A stretch of DNA of 64,000 nt from Stutzerimonas stutzeri (GTDB taxonomy: Bacteria; Pseudomonadota; Gammaproteobacteria; Pseudomonadales; Pseudomonadaceae). Below, one piece after another: positions 51,375 through 60,046 of this stretch; the first letter of the stretch is position 1, and the number at the start of each line of letters is the position of its first letter. The notes beneath the pieces were generated by a model. It worked only from the letters and a program-made list of their open reading frames with translations. It made no database searches and was not told the DNA's origin. The translations under genes were made by a program, and so were the position numbers. Location of the stretch: contig NC_015740.1 in the NCBI RefSeq assembly GCF_000219605.1, positions 4,030,001-4,094,000 of the forward strand, read 5' to 3'.

Positions 51375-52566
51375 GGAAACTCTGAAGAAGACTTCCTGAT
51401 TTTGGCAAGATCCCCGGACTCCACTCACCGAGTTTTCCGATGAAGCAGATGACCTTCGCCGATGCCGAGTACGCCGGCAAGCGCAAGCAGACCCGCAAAG
51501 AGCTGTTCCTGATCGAGATGGATCGGGTGGTGCCCTGGAAGGGGCTGATAGCCCTGATCGAACCGCACTACCCCAAGGGTGAAGGCGGCCGTCCGGCCTA
51601 TCCGCTGATGGCGATGCTGCGGGTGCATCTGCTGCAGAACTGGTTTGGCTACAGCGATCCGGCGATGGAAGAGGCGCTGTACGAGACCACTATCCTGCGC
51701 CAGTTCGCTGGGCTGAACCTGGAGCGTATCCCCGACGAAACCACCATCCTGAACTTCCGTCGCCTGCTGGAGAAACACGAACTGGCTGCCGGCATCCTGG
51801 CCGTGATCAATGGCTACCTGGGCGACCGAGGTTTGTCGCTGCGCCAAGGCACCATCGTCGATGCCACGCTGATCAATGCGCCGAGTTCGACCAAGAATAA
51901 AGACGGCAAACGCGACCCGGAAATGCACCAGACCAAGAAGGGTAACCAGTACTACTTCGGCATGAAGGCGCACATCGGCGTGGATGACGAGTCGGGTTTG
52001 GTGCACAGCGTAGTAGGCACTGCCGCCAACGTGGCGGACGTTACCCAAGTCGACAAGTTGTTGCATGGCGAGGAAAACGTGGTCTGCGCTGATGCCGGTT
52101 ATACCGGTGTCGAGAAGCGTGCCGAACATGATGGTCGTGAGGTGATCTGGCAGGTGGCGGCACGGCGCAGCACTTACAAGAAACTGGGCAAGAGCAGCCC
52201 GCTTTACAAAGCCAGGCGCAAGATCGAGAAGGCCAAAGCCCAGGTGCGGGCCAAGGTCGAACACCCGTTCCGGGTGATCAAGCGCCAATTTGGCTATGTG
52301 AAGACGCGCTTCCGTGGCCTGGCAAAGAACACCGCGCAACTGGTGACACTCTTCGCGCTGTCGAATCTGTGGATGGCTCGACGACATTTACTGACGAATG
52401 CAGGAGAGGTGCGCCTGTAATGTGGAAAATGGCTGCTGCGAGGTGCTCGCGGCGGCTAAAAACACAGAAATAAGCGGGCGATCTGATCGTTTTTGATCGG
52501 TTGACCGCTTTCAAAATCGGCGGAGGCTGAAGTCAGCCAGAAATACAGGGCTACTTCAGACCATCC
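51375..52566 (+). mobile_element. IS5-family insertion sequence
   Basis: 1192 bp. Imperfect terminal inverted repeats: GGAAACTCTGAAGAAG at the left, and GGATGGTCTGAAGTAG read inward from the right. Flanked by CTAA duplications. One transposase gene on the plus strand; the last ~145 bp are noncoding. It lies between a kinase-like pseudogene and the IS21-split glycosyltransferase, antisense to both. Confidence 0.9.
51440..52420 (+). CDS. IS5-family transposase
   Basis: 326 residues from ATG 51440. DDE transposase: IVDATLINAP (first Asp), VVCADAGYTG (second Asp), and VEHPFRVIKRQFGY (Glu region; Y-R-E-K-like element). Length is typical of the IS5 group. It appears intact, so the element may still move. 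Confidence 0.94.
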   Translation: MKQMTFADAEYAGKRKQTRKELFLIEMDRVVPWKGLIALIEPHYPKGEGGRPAYPLMAMLRVHLLQNWFGYSDPAMEEALYETTILRQFAGLNLERIPDETTILNFRRLLEKHELAAGILAVINGYLGDRGLSLRQGTIVDATLINAPSSTKNKDGKRDPEMHQTKKGNQYYFGMKAHIGVDDESGLVHSVVGTAANVADVTQVDKLLHGEENVVCADAGYTGVEKRAEHDGREVIWQVAARRSTYKKLGKSSPLYKARRKIEKAKAQVRAKVEHPFRVIKRQFGYVKTRFRGLAKNTAQLVTLFALSNLWMARRHLLTNAGEVRL

Positions 52567-52570
52567 CTAA
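52567..52570. repeat. IS5 target-site duplication, right copy
   Basis: CTAA. On the minus strand it reads TTAG and contains the stop codon of the adjacent kinase-like pseudogene. Confidence 0.8.
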
Positions 52571-53436
52571 GGCTCATCTCGGGCAACTTTTATACAGTGA
52601 GCCAAAAACTCCCGCCTAGCGCTTAATGAGAGGAAGACTTTATACCGCAACGAACGAGAAACTTTGCATCGCTTAAAATGGTTATAATAAGTCCAAAAAT
52701 CTTTATTTAAAGGAACCACTGAAGCACCAGCAAACTCACGAGCTAATTGATCATACTCCTGCTCTCGCATAAACTGATAAAACCAGAAGTGATAAAAATA
52801 CCCCATGCAGAACGCCAGACAAAACGAGCGATCAGACACATCGAATGCGCAACACTCAAAGTCAATGAGCTTAAGAGCTCCATCTTTGGCAAGCAGAATA
52901 TTTTTAGGGTGTGGATCCATATGCACAAAACCCTGACCCAGCATATTTTCAAAAAGCTCGAAAATCTTGGGCAAAATTACTTCGGGGGCCACCTGATTAT
53001 TCCTCAACGCCTGATCGACGCTTACGGATCCGTCAAAGTACTCTATAACCAGATACTCGTGCTTGAGCAACCCCATTTCTCGCCGGAACCCTTACCCATA
53101 AACCTGAGGGACCAGCTTGCTTTTAGAAAGTTTCGACAAGTTACTAAACTCATCCAAAAGACAGTATTTATTTTTTGAGGGTAAAAAAGCGAGACTCTTA
53201 CGCAGACGAGACTTCCAATGGCGAATACAATTATACTTAAGTACGGCTCGCTCTGGACTCAATAGGTAAACCGCTCGCCCGTCTTCAACCACGTCCAATG
53301 CAGGATAGACTTTACCTGTAAAAATATAATCATGAGTCAGACTCAAACATTTTTCCGCTTCCTGCAAAAAATAAAAACTGCAGCCCTTATCCCGCGTTAA
53401 ATGAAAGCGACGAGACCAAGAAAAAAAGAAAGGCAT
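52567..53436 (-). pseudogene. LPS kinase-like gene with an in-frame stop codon
   Basis: Read from ATG 53436 this frame would encode 289 residues, but codon 115 (53094–53092) is TAA: …LVPQVYG-stop-GFRREMGLLKHEY. The frame before and after the stop is the same, and the sequence continues as a kinase-like domain: HMDPHPKNILL (HxDxxxxN catalytic loop) and LKLIDFECC (metal-binding Asp). A sense codon such as TAC/TAT would restore VYGYGFRR, a natural family sequence. Base composition is clearly poorer in G+C than neighbours, suggesting transfer. Internal restart at ATG 53076 would lack the N-lobe. Confidence 0.85.
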
Positions 53437-53438
53437 AG

Positions 53439-54527
53439 TTATTCCCTGTGAAACTTCATCCTAAAAAAAACTTGCCGAGCGACTTCGTCACTAAACTTCG
53501 ATAATTGCTTGGGACAGACTTTCGGCCGTTCACGGGACGCTGCTTTGAGCTGTAAGGCTAGTGCATCGACATTGCCCAACTCAAAAAGCCACCCTCCCCT
53601 GCCAACCACCTCTTGCCCACCCCCGCATTCGCTGCAAATAACAGGCACCCCCGCCGCCATTGCCTCCAGCAGCACCATCCCGAACGGCTCATGATCGGAG
53701 GTCAGAGCAAACACGTCGAACGCTTTGAAGTAACTACGCCCGTTCGATACCTGGCCAAGAAAGCGTACCCGCTCGGCTATACCCAGCTCGACCGCAAGCG
53801 ACTTCAGTGACGCTTCCAGCCTTCCGCTACCCATGATCGCCAACAGGCTACCAACTGGCAGGTCCGGCAAGGCGAGTGCGAAGCCTCGAATCAATGTCGC
53901 CTGGTCCTTGTCCGGGTGCAGCCTACCTACGTTGCCGACAACCCATGCCCCTTGCGGCAATCCCAAGTACTCCCGAGCCACTTCACGGGATACCTGCTCA
54001 GCCTGAACCGCTTCGATATCGATGCGGTTGTACAGCGTCTCGATGCGCTCGGATGGCCAGTTCGGGAGGCAGGCGCGAATATCATCGCGCACGGCATTGG
54101 ACACACCGAGTAGCGCTAAACGCTTTCGATATAAATTGGCAAACAGCTGACGTGGCCGTCGCTGATAATCGCCAAAGGCGTGGTGGACACCAATGACCGG
54201 AAGGTTGGTTCCGAGCAACGCCACATAAACCGGTTTGAAGCGATGGGCGATGCAGAACTCGAAGGAGCGCGTTGCGGCAATACGGCGAATGTCTCGGATC
54301 GCCCCCAACTTCAGCCCACGCACGGCGCGGCTACTGTAGTCGAGAAACAGCACTTCGTCCGACGCCGAACCTCGCACGACCTTCTCGCAGGGAGTTCCAG
54401 TCAGGTAGACGGTGCAGACCTTATAGGGGGTGCCCTTGAAAAGCGCGGCGTATTGCCGCGCGCAATCGAGAAAGGGCCCGTCATAGCTGTGGCAAAACTG
54501 CAGCACCCACTGTTCAGACGCCGTCAT
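53439..54527 (-). CDS. Group 1 (GT4) glycosyltransferase of the LPS outer core (WapH-like)
   Basis: 362 residues. GT-B fold with VVGNVGRLHPDKDQATLIRG and EPFGMVLLEAMAAGVPVI, the donor-nucleotide binding motif E-x7-E of GT4. Overlaps the carbamoyltransferase stop by 14 nt. By position it corresponds to PA5004 (wapH). Its sugar and acceptor are not known from the sequence. Confidence 0.8.
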   Translation of the reverse strand: MTASEQWVLQFCHSYDGPFLDCARQYAALFKGTPYKVCTVYLTGTPCEKVVRGSASDEVLFLDYSSRAVRGLKLGAIRDIRRIAATRSFEFCIAHRFKPVYVALLGTNLPVIGVHHAFGDYQRRPRQLFANLYRKRLALLGVSNAVRDDIRACLPNWPSERIETLYNRIDIEAVQAEQVSREVAREYLGLPQGAWVVGNVGRLHPDKDQATLIRGFALALPDLPVGSLLAIMGSGRLEASLKSLAVELGIAERVRFLGQVSNGRSYFKAFDVFALTSDHEPFGMVLLEAMAAGVPVICSECGGGQEVVGRGGWLFELGNVDALALQLKAASRERPKVCPKQLSKFSDEVARQVFFRMKFHRE

Positions 54528-56268
54528 ACCAATCCTTGCCGTCCTTGACCACGAGGATGTCCTCCATGATCAGGTACTGCAGGTCCGAGCCGTAGAACAT
54601 GTTCAGCGCGTCGGTCGGCGAGCAGATCATCGGTTCGCCACGGCGGTTGAGCGATGTGTTCAGCGACACACCATTGCCCGTCAGCTTTTCCAGCTCCAGC
54701 ATCAGGTCGTACCAGCGTGGGTTGTGCCGGCGCTCGAGCACCTGGGCGCGAGAGGTACCGTCTTCATGGACCACCTCGCCGACACGCTCCTTCCAGCCTT
54801 CGTTGACCTCGAAGGTGAATGTCATGAATGGGCTCGGATGGTCGACCTTGAGCATCTGCGGCGCCACGGTATCGAGCATCGACGGGCAGAAGGGCCTCCA
54901 ACGCTCGCGGAACTTGATCTGCTCGTTGATGCGGTCGGCGACGCCCGGCACGCTCGGACAGCCAATGATCGAGCGACCGCCCAGCGCACGCGGGCCGAAT
55001 TCCATGCGCCCCTGAAACCAGGCCACCGGGTTGCCGTCGACCATGATCCTGGCGATGCGCTCGGGGGTGTTGGCGATCTGCTTGAACACTGGCTTGTTCG
55101 GATGCCGGGCACAGGCAGCGATGACATCTTCGTTTGAATAAGACGGGCCGAGGTAGACGTGCTCCATCTTCTCTACCGGAACGCCGCGCTGCACCGACAC
55201 ATAGGCCGCCGCACCGACAGCGGTTCCGGCATCACCGGAGGCCGGCTGGACGAACAGCTCCTTGACCTCCTCGCGGGCGATGATCTTCTGGTTGAGTTTG
55301 ACGTTGAGCGCGCAACCTCCGGCGAAAGCAATCTTGCCGGTCTCGCGGATGATGTCACCGAGGTAGTAGTCCATCATCTCCAGCGCAAGCTTCTCGAATA
55401 GCGCCTGCATGCTGGCCGCGTAATGAATGTACGGGTCGTCGGCGATATCGCCTTCGCGCTTGGGTCCCAGCCACTCGATCAGCTTGGGCGAGAAGTAGTA
55501 GCCCTTGCCCTTCTCCTTGTAGCGACGGAAGCCGATGACGTTGGCGTATTCGGTATTGATGGTCAGCTCGCCGTTCTCGAAGGTCGCCAGGCGCGAGAAA
55601 TCGTACTTGGCCGCGTCGCCGTACGGCGCCATGCCCATGACCTTGAACTCGCCATCGAGCATCTCGAAGCCGAGGTATTCGGTGATCGCGCCATACAGCC
55701 CGCCCAAGGAATCCGGGTCGTAGAACTCCTTGATCTTGTGGATCTTGCCGTTCTCACCCCAGCCGAAAAAGGTGGTGGCGTACTCGCCCTTGCCATCGAT
55801 GCCGAGAATCGCGGTTTTCTCGGTGAAGCCGGAGCAGTGATAGGCGCTGGAGGCATGAGCCAGGTGATGCTCTACCGGTTGGATCTTGACCTTCTTCAGG
55901 TCGAAGCCCAGCTGCTGGAGACACCATTCGATGCGTTTCTTGTAGCGGTAATAGCGGCGGTTGCCCATGAGAATGGCATCCAGCGCGCGATCCGGTGCGT
56001 ACCAGTAACGCTTGGCATAGTGCCAGCGCGCCTTTTCGAAGATGCTGATGGGGGCGAACGGGATCGCCACCACATCGACGTCGGACGGCTTGATGCCGGC
56101 CTGCTCCAGGCAGAACTTGGCTGACTCGTAGGGCATGCGGTTCTTGGCATGCTTGTCGCGCACGAAGCGCTCTTCTTCGACGGCGGCGATCAGCTTGCCG
56201 TCGATATACAGGGCGGCGGAAGGATCATGACTGAGGGCGCCGGAAAGGCCGAGAATCGTCAATGCCAC
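54514..56268 (-). CDS. wapO: LPS core O-carbamoyltransferase
   Basis: 584 residues from GTG 56268, with AAGAGG upstream. NodU/CmcH carbamoyltransferase: HHLAHASSAYHCSGF (metal/substrate His cluster), VAFAGGCALNVKLN-type and MEFGPRALGGRSIIG. The same position in P. aeruginosa (PA5005) encodes the enzyme adding the 7-O-carbamoyl group on heptose II. Transfer from carbamoyl phosphate with ATP is the family reaction. Confidence 0.85.
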   Translation of the reverse strand: MALTILGLSGALSHDPSAALYIDGKLIAAVEEERFVRDKHAKNRMPYESAKFCLEQAGIKPSDVDVVAIPFAPISIFEKARWHYAKRYWYAPDRALDAILMGNRRYYRYKKRIEWCLQQLGFDLKKVKIQPVEHHLAHASSAYHCSGFTEKTAILGIDGKGEYATTFFGWGENGKIHKIKEFYDPDSLGGLYGAITEYLGFEMLDGEFKVMGMAPYGDAAKYDFSRLATFENGELTINTEYANVIGFRRYKEKGKGYYFSPKLIEWLGPKREGDIADDPYIHYAASMQALFEKLALEMMDYYLGDIIRETGKIAFAGGCALNVKLNQKIIAREEVKELFVQPASGDAGTAVGAAAYVSVQRGVPVEKMEHVYLGPSYSNEDVIAACARHPNKPVFKQIANTPERIARIMVDGNPVAWFQGRMEFGPRALGGRSIIGCPSVPGVADRINEQIKFRERWRPFCPSMLDTVAPQMLKVDHPSPFMTFTFEVNEGWKERVGEVVHEDGTSRAQVLERRHNPRWYDLMLELEKLTGNGVSLNTSLNRRGEPMICSPTDALNMFYGSDLQYLIMEDILVVKDGKDWYDGV

Positions 56269-56280
56269 GGGTATTGCCTC

Positions 56281-57726
56281 TTAATCTTCGATGCTGGTGC
56301 CGGGCACCGCGGGTAAACGTTGGTCAAGCAGCCGGTACAGGGCGCTGTCGGTCGGCCAGTTGCGCAGGAATCGCGCACGATCCTTGGCATACGCCCGAGC
56401 GAAGCTGGCATCGCTGCCATGCTGCTGCACGGCATCCAGGTCGATTAACGACCAGCGATCATGCTCCCAGAACAGGTTGTGCCCTTTGAGATCACCATGA
56501 CTGATTCGCTCGCGGATCAGTGCCGCGAACAGCCGGTCCAGGGCAACCAATTCCTGCTCTGGAGGACAGCCATCCAGATACGGCTGAAAACGCGCAATTA
56601 TATCTTCTCCGCGCAGCAATTCGGTAATCAGCCACGCCGGACCGCGCATCCACAGCCAGCGGCGCTCGATCACGGCCAGCAAACGAGGAGTGGCGATCCC
56701 GAGAAAATCGAGCCGATTACCCTCGACCCAGCTGTGCCAGGCGCGGCTCGGCCGCCAGAAGCGCTTCAACCAATGCAGCGGACTCTTGATGTTGTAGCGC
56801 TTGATAAGCAGGGCCCGGCCGTCCAGCTCGATACTGGCTACCGTCGCGCTACCACCGCCCTTTAACAACTTGCCTCGAGCGATGAATTCATTGGGGTCAT
56901 CGATCACCGCCTGCAGCGCTGCCTGCTCGTCACGCCGAACCACTTGCGCCCTGAACGCCCCGATGCTCGCACTGAACAGGCTGCAGTCCCGCACGACCTT
57001 CTTCAAATAGTCACTTAGACGCCAGTCACGGACTTTGTGAACCTGCTGGAGCAACGCCTCCAGCGGCAGGGCGTGCTCGCTGTTGGTCAGCAGATAGGGC
57101 ACCAGCAGCTCTTCGATGAACGGCTCGATCTCTGCCGGTAGCTGAGCGAAGAAGACGCCAAGATTCTCCAACACCCGCTCGCGCGACAGAGGGCGCCCGG
57201 GCGTCTCCGCCTTTACACCGCCGCCGTCGACCACGTAGAGCTGACCGTCGGCCTTGAGGAAGTTATCCAGATGCAGATCCGCCTGCCAAAGGCCTTGCGC
57301 ATGCATCCTGGCGATCAGCTCAAGCGCCTCACCGAGCACGCCACGCTGCCCGTCTGTCAGCACAGGCTCCGCCTCGACGGAGCGCCAGCTCTCCCACAGG
57401 CTTTTGGCGGAATCGAGCCAGTCGAACAGCAGCCAGCCACCCTCACCCTCGTGCCAGCCCTGCCCCACCAGCGCAGGTGTTGGCAAATGCTGGTCGATCA
57501 GCAGCTTCGCACCAGCCAGCTCGCGTTGATAATGACGCTGCGCCTTGCCACCCACCATCAGCTTGGCCAGGACCTTGCGACCGTTCCAGCGCGCGCGACC
57601 GACATAGCGCTGCCCGGGCAGGATGCGCAGCCACGAGTCGACATGCAGACTTGCCTCACCCGATAGCTCGACGAGCGCAGGGCAGGCTGGCTCGCGCCCG
57701 GCGACCGTCAGATCGGCCAATCTCAT
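56281..57726 (-). CDS. Tandem kinase-like LPS core protein (InaA family)
   Basis: 481 residues from ATG 57726, overlapping the previous stop by one base. Two kinase-like modules occur in one chain: the first with GLWQADLHLDNFL and VVDGGG (about 155–185), the second with ISHGDLKGHNLFW and LIDLDAV (about 425–450). Core heptose phosphorylation is suggested by neighbours. Corresponds to PA5006. Confidence 0.78.
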   Translation of the reverse strand: MRLADLTVAGREPACPALVELSGEASLHVDSWLRILPGQRYVGRARWNGRKVLAKLMVGGKAQRHYQRELAGAKLLIDQHLPTPALVGQGWHEGEGGWLLFDWLDSAKSLWESWRSVEAEPVLTDGQRGVLGEALELIARMHAQGLWQADLHLDNFLKADGQLYVVDGGGVKAETPGRPLSRERVLENLGVFFAQLPAEIEPFIEELLVPYLLTNSEHALPLEALLQQVHKVRDWRLSDYLKKVVRDCSLFSASIGAFRAQVVRRDEQAALQAVIDDPNEFIARGKLLKGGGSATVASIELDGRALLIKRYNIKSPLHWLKRFWRPSRAWHSWVEGNRLDFLGIATPRLLAVIERRWLWMRGPAWLITELLRGEDIIARFQPYLDGCPPEQELVALDRLFAALIRERISHGDLKGHNLFWEHDRWSLIDLDAVQQHGSDASFARAYAKDRARFLRNWPTDSALYRLLDQRLPAVPGTSIED

Positions 57727-58469
57727 CAGCGCGCCTCCTTGGCTTTGTGTCGCCGCTGCAACTGCAACAGCCATGGCTCGACCAGGCGAGGATCGTCCAG
57801 ATAGGCATTCAGCAAGTGCCGCACGCCTTGGTCACCGATGCAGCTTGCACGCCGCACGAGCGGCTCCAGATCCTTGATCCGGTCGCGCCGCCCTAACAAC
57901 AGAGGTCGGGTTTTTTCCAGGTCGATCAGGCAAGCCTGCCAATGCCCGTCCTGCTCACGGAGAAAGATGTGCTTGGGATAGAAGCAGCCATGCATCTGGC
58001 CGGCCTGATGCAGCGTGTGCGCCAGCGCACCGACCGCACCGATGATGGCCTGGCGTCGAGGTTCGTTCAGCTCGGGCCATCGTTTCAGCCAGCTGTCCAG
58101 ATCCATCCAACCATCCAATGCGCGGGTCAGGAGAATTGCACGCCTTTCGCCATCAACCTTGCGCTGCCCGAAGAAGCTGGCCTGAAGCGCCGGCACGCCT
58201 AGCTGCGCATAACGACGGATATTGCGAAACTCACGGGCAAAGGTCGGCTCACCGAACGGGCGTGCCAGGGTGCGGGTCAGATGATTGCTCTGCCGCTTGA
58301 GGTAGAACGCCGAATCATCGAGCTCCAGCCTGAAAACACTGCTCCAGCCGCCGCGTTCGACATTGGGCTCATCCACCGCCGACAACTGGACCGACCAGAG
58401 CGCATCGAAGCTCGCCAAGCCATGGCGCTCGAGCGTTGGACGATCGGCCTGCGCGATGAAATCGTTCAT
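57726..58469 (-). CDS. LPS core kinase-like protein (InaA family)
   Basis: 247 residues. Kinase-like loop GQMHGCFYPKHIFL (in which the catalytic Asp appears replaced) and ACLIDLEKTR with the metal Asp. This may be a divergent or inactive kinase. ATG 58469 overlaps the preceding stop by four bases. Corresponds to PA5007. Confidence 0.75.
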   Translation of the reverse strand: MNDFIAQADRPTLERHGLASFDALWSVQLSAVDEPNVERGGWSSVFRLELDDSAFYLKRQSNHLTRTLARPFGEPTFAREFRNIRRYAQLGVPALQASFFGQRKVDGERRAILLTRALDGWMDLDSWLKRWPELNEPRRQAIIGAVGALAHTLHQAGQMHGCFYPKHIFLREQDGHWQACLIDLEKTRPLLLGRRDRIKDLEPLVRRASCIGDQGVRHLLNAYLDDPRLVEPWLLQLQRRHKAKEAR

Positions 58470-59200
58470 TCCCGCCCCTGGAAATAATTCAGAATCTGCC
58501 GGATGCGCGGCTTGTCCTTGTCAACCAGTCGCTTTCGCTGGCAATACTGCAGATAGAACCGCAGGCGCTGGGTTCGGCTGAGCTGGTACTTGGCCACCTT
58601 GTCCAGACATGCCAGGTCCTTGACGATACGCCGCTGCAGAAACGGACCATGCCAGAAGGCGCCGGTAGGGCAATCGATCAGATACAGACGACGCTGCGGA
58701 TCGACGAGCAGGTTGCGCCACTTGAGGTCATTGTGGGCGAAGCTCCGGTCGTGCATCGCTCGTGTCGAGCGCGCCAGTTGCAGGCTGACCTCCTGCACCC
58801 AACGCGGATCGCGAAGACGGGCATCATGAGTAGTCGCCAGCAAAGCCAGATCATCGGTTTGCTCCAATTCACGCGTAATCAGGGCGCCGCGGAGAAAAGC
58901 ACCGCCGCGCCGCTCCATGCCATAAGCCACGATCGGCGCCGTGGGGATGCCCCAACGGCGAAAAAGCATCAGGTTCTGCCACTCCGCCTTGACCCGCGGT
59001 CGCCCGAGGTAACGCCGCAGGCCTTTGCCCGCACCGGAGTAGCGTTTCACGTAATAGCGCACCCCGTTGCGCTCGACACGAATGACTTCTGAAAGTGGGT
59101 CTTTGGTAAGCCGTTCACCTTCCAGCGCGAACACGCTTGCGACACTGCCGAAATCATCATGCAGGTCGGCGTACGCAGGGTCCAGCGTCCAGCCGGCCAT
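58466..59200 (-). CDS. LPS core heptose kinase-like protein (WapP-like)
   Basis: 244 residues from ATG 59200, overlapping the waaP stop by one base (TGATG). Kinase motifs RSFAHNDLKWRNLLV (catalytic Asp and Asn) and LYLIDCPTG (metal Asp). It resembles the Kdo/heptose kinase family and PA5008. Probably phosphorylates a core heptose. Confidence 0.8.
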   Translation of the reverse strand: MAGWTLDPAYADLHDDFGSVASVFALEGERLTKDPLSEVIRVERNGVRYYVKRYSGAGKGLRRYLGRPRVKAEWQNLMLFRRWGIPTAPIVAYGMERRGGAFLRGALITRELEQTDDLALLATTHDARLRDPRWVQEVSLQLARSTRAMHDRSFAHNDLKWRNLLVDPQRRLYLIDCPTGAFWHGPFLQRRIVKDLACLDKVAKYQLSRTQRLRFYLQYCQRKRLVDKDKPRIRQILNYFQGRE

Positions 59201-60006
59201 CAAAGCGCATCCCCGTAGCGCCGCTTACGATCCAGTAACTTTTCCGCCCTGCGCTGCAGCCACGCCAGCAGGGCAGCCTCGTCGCGCAGGACTTCACGCA
59301 GCGGCCGCTGGAAGTAATCGCGCAGAAAGCGCAGCTTGTCGCGGCCGGTCAGACCGATCTCGAGGGCCGAGAAGTACAGCCCGGCCAGATCCTTGTTGCG
59401 CCAGCGAACAGGTGTGTGACTGCGAGTCTGGGCGCGGTGCAAGTCGATCAAGGACAGGCGCAGATCGCTGACCGTCACCGGACGGTCGGTGTGCAGCAGG
59501 AAGTGGCAGATGTAGAAGTCGCGGTGATTGACCCCGGCGCGGTGCATGGTGCCGGCCATGCGGGCGACTTCGGCGATCAGGGCGCGCTTGAGTGCCGGCG
59601 GTGGTGGCTGGTCGCGCCAGTTCGCCGAGAAATCCTCGAGGCTGACAGTCGGCGCCAGTTCTTCCGTGATGATGAACGAGTGCTGGCTTGCCGGATTGCC
59701 CCCGCGCTCGCCATAGGCCACCGCGGTCATGGTCGGCACGCCGACTTCCTTGAGGCGCTGTATGGCTCGCCATTCCTGGCCGGCGCCAAGCACCGGTGCC
59801 TTGGCCGTGAGCAGGTTCTTGGCAATCTCGCCCCAGCCGATGCCGCGATGAATCTTGACGAAGTAACCGCGCCCGGCAACCTCGGTACGCAGCGTGCGGC
59901 GACCTTCCAGTTCCCGGTAGACCTGGCCCTGCAGACGCTCGACCTCTTCGAAGGGGTCCTTGCCCTGCCACAGGCTTTCGAATGGCTCGGTCAGCATCAG
60001 GCGCAT
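59200..60006 (-). CDS. waaP: LPS core heptose(I) kinase
   Basis: 268 residues from ATG 60006 with GGGGG-C upstream. FVKIHRGIGWGEI holds the ATP-binding Lys, and GVNHRDFYICHFLL the catalytic Asp with the WaaP-specific His/Cys; LSLIDLHRAQ gives the metal Asp. It phosphorylates heptose I of the inner core, essential for outer-membrane integrity in P. aeruginosa. Confidence 0.95.
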   Translation of the reverse strand: MRLMLTEPFESLWQGKDPFEEVERLQGQVYRELEGRRTLRTEVAGRGYFVKIHRGIGWGEIAKNLLTAKAPVLGAGQEWRAIQRLKEVGVPTMTAVAYGERGGNPASQHSFIITEELAPTVSLEDFSANWRDQPPPPALKRALIAEVARMAGTMHRAGVNHRDFYICHFLLHTDRPVTVSDLRLSLIDLHRAQTRSHTPVRWRNKDLAGLYFSALEIGLTGRDKLRFLRDYFQRPLREVLRDEAALLAWLQRRAEKLLDRKRRYGDAL

Positions 60007-60046
60007 GGAGCCCCCAATGACGACGCCCGCCGGAGACAAACGACGT

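Noticed and set aside
52567..53436. Treating the kinase-like region as two separate genes
   Set aside because: Both pieces are in the same frame, separated by one stop and five codons, and together match a single kinase-like protein.
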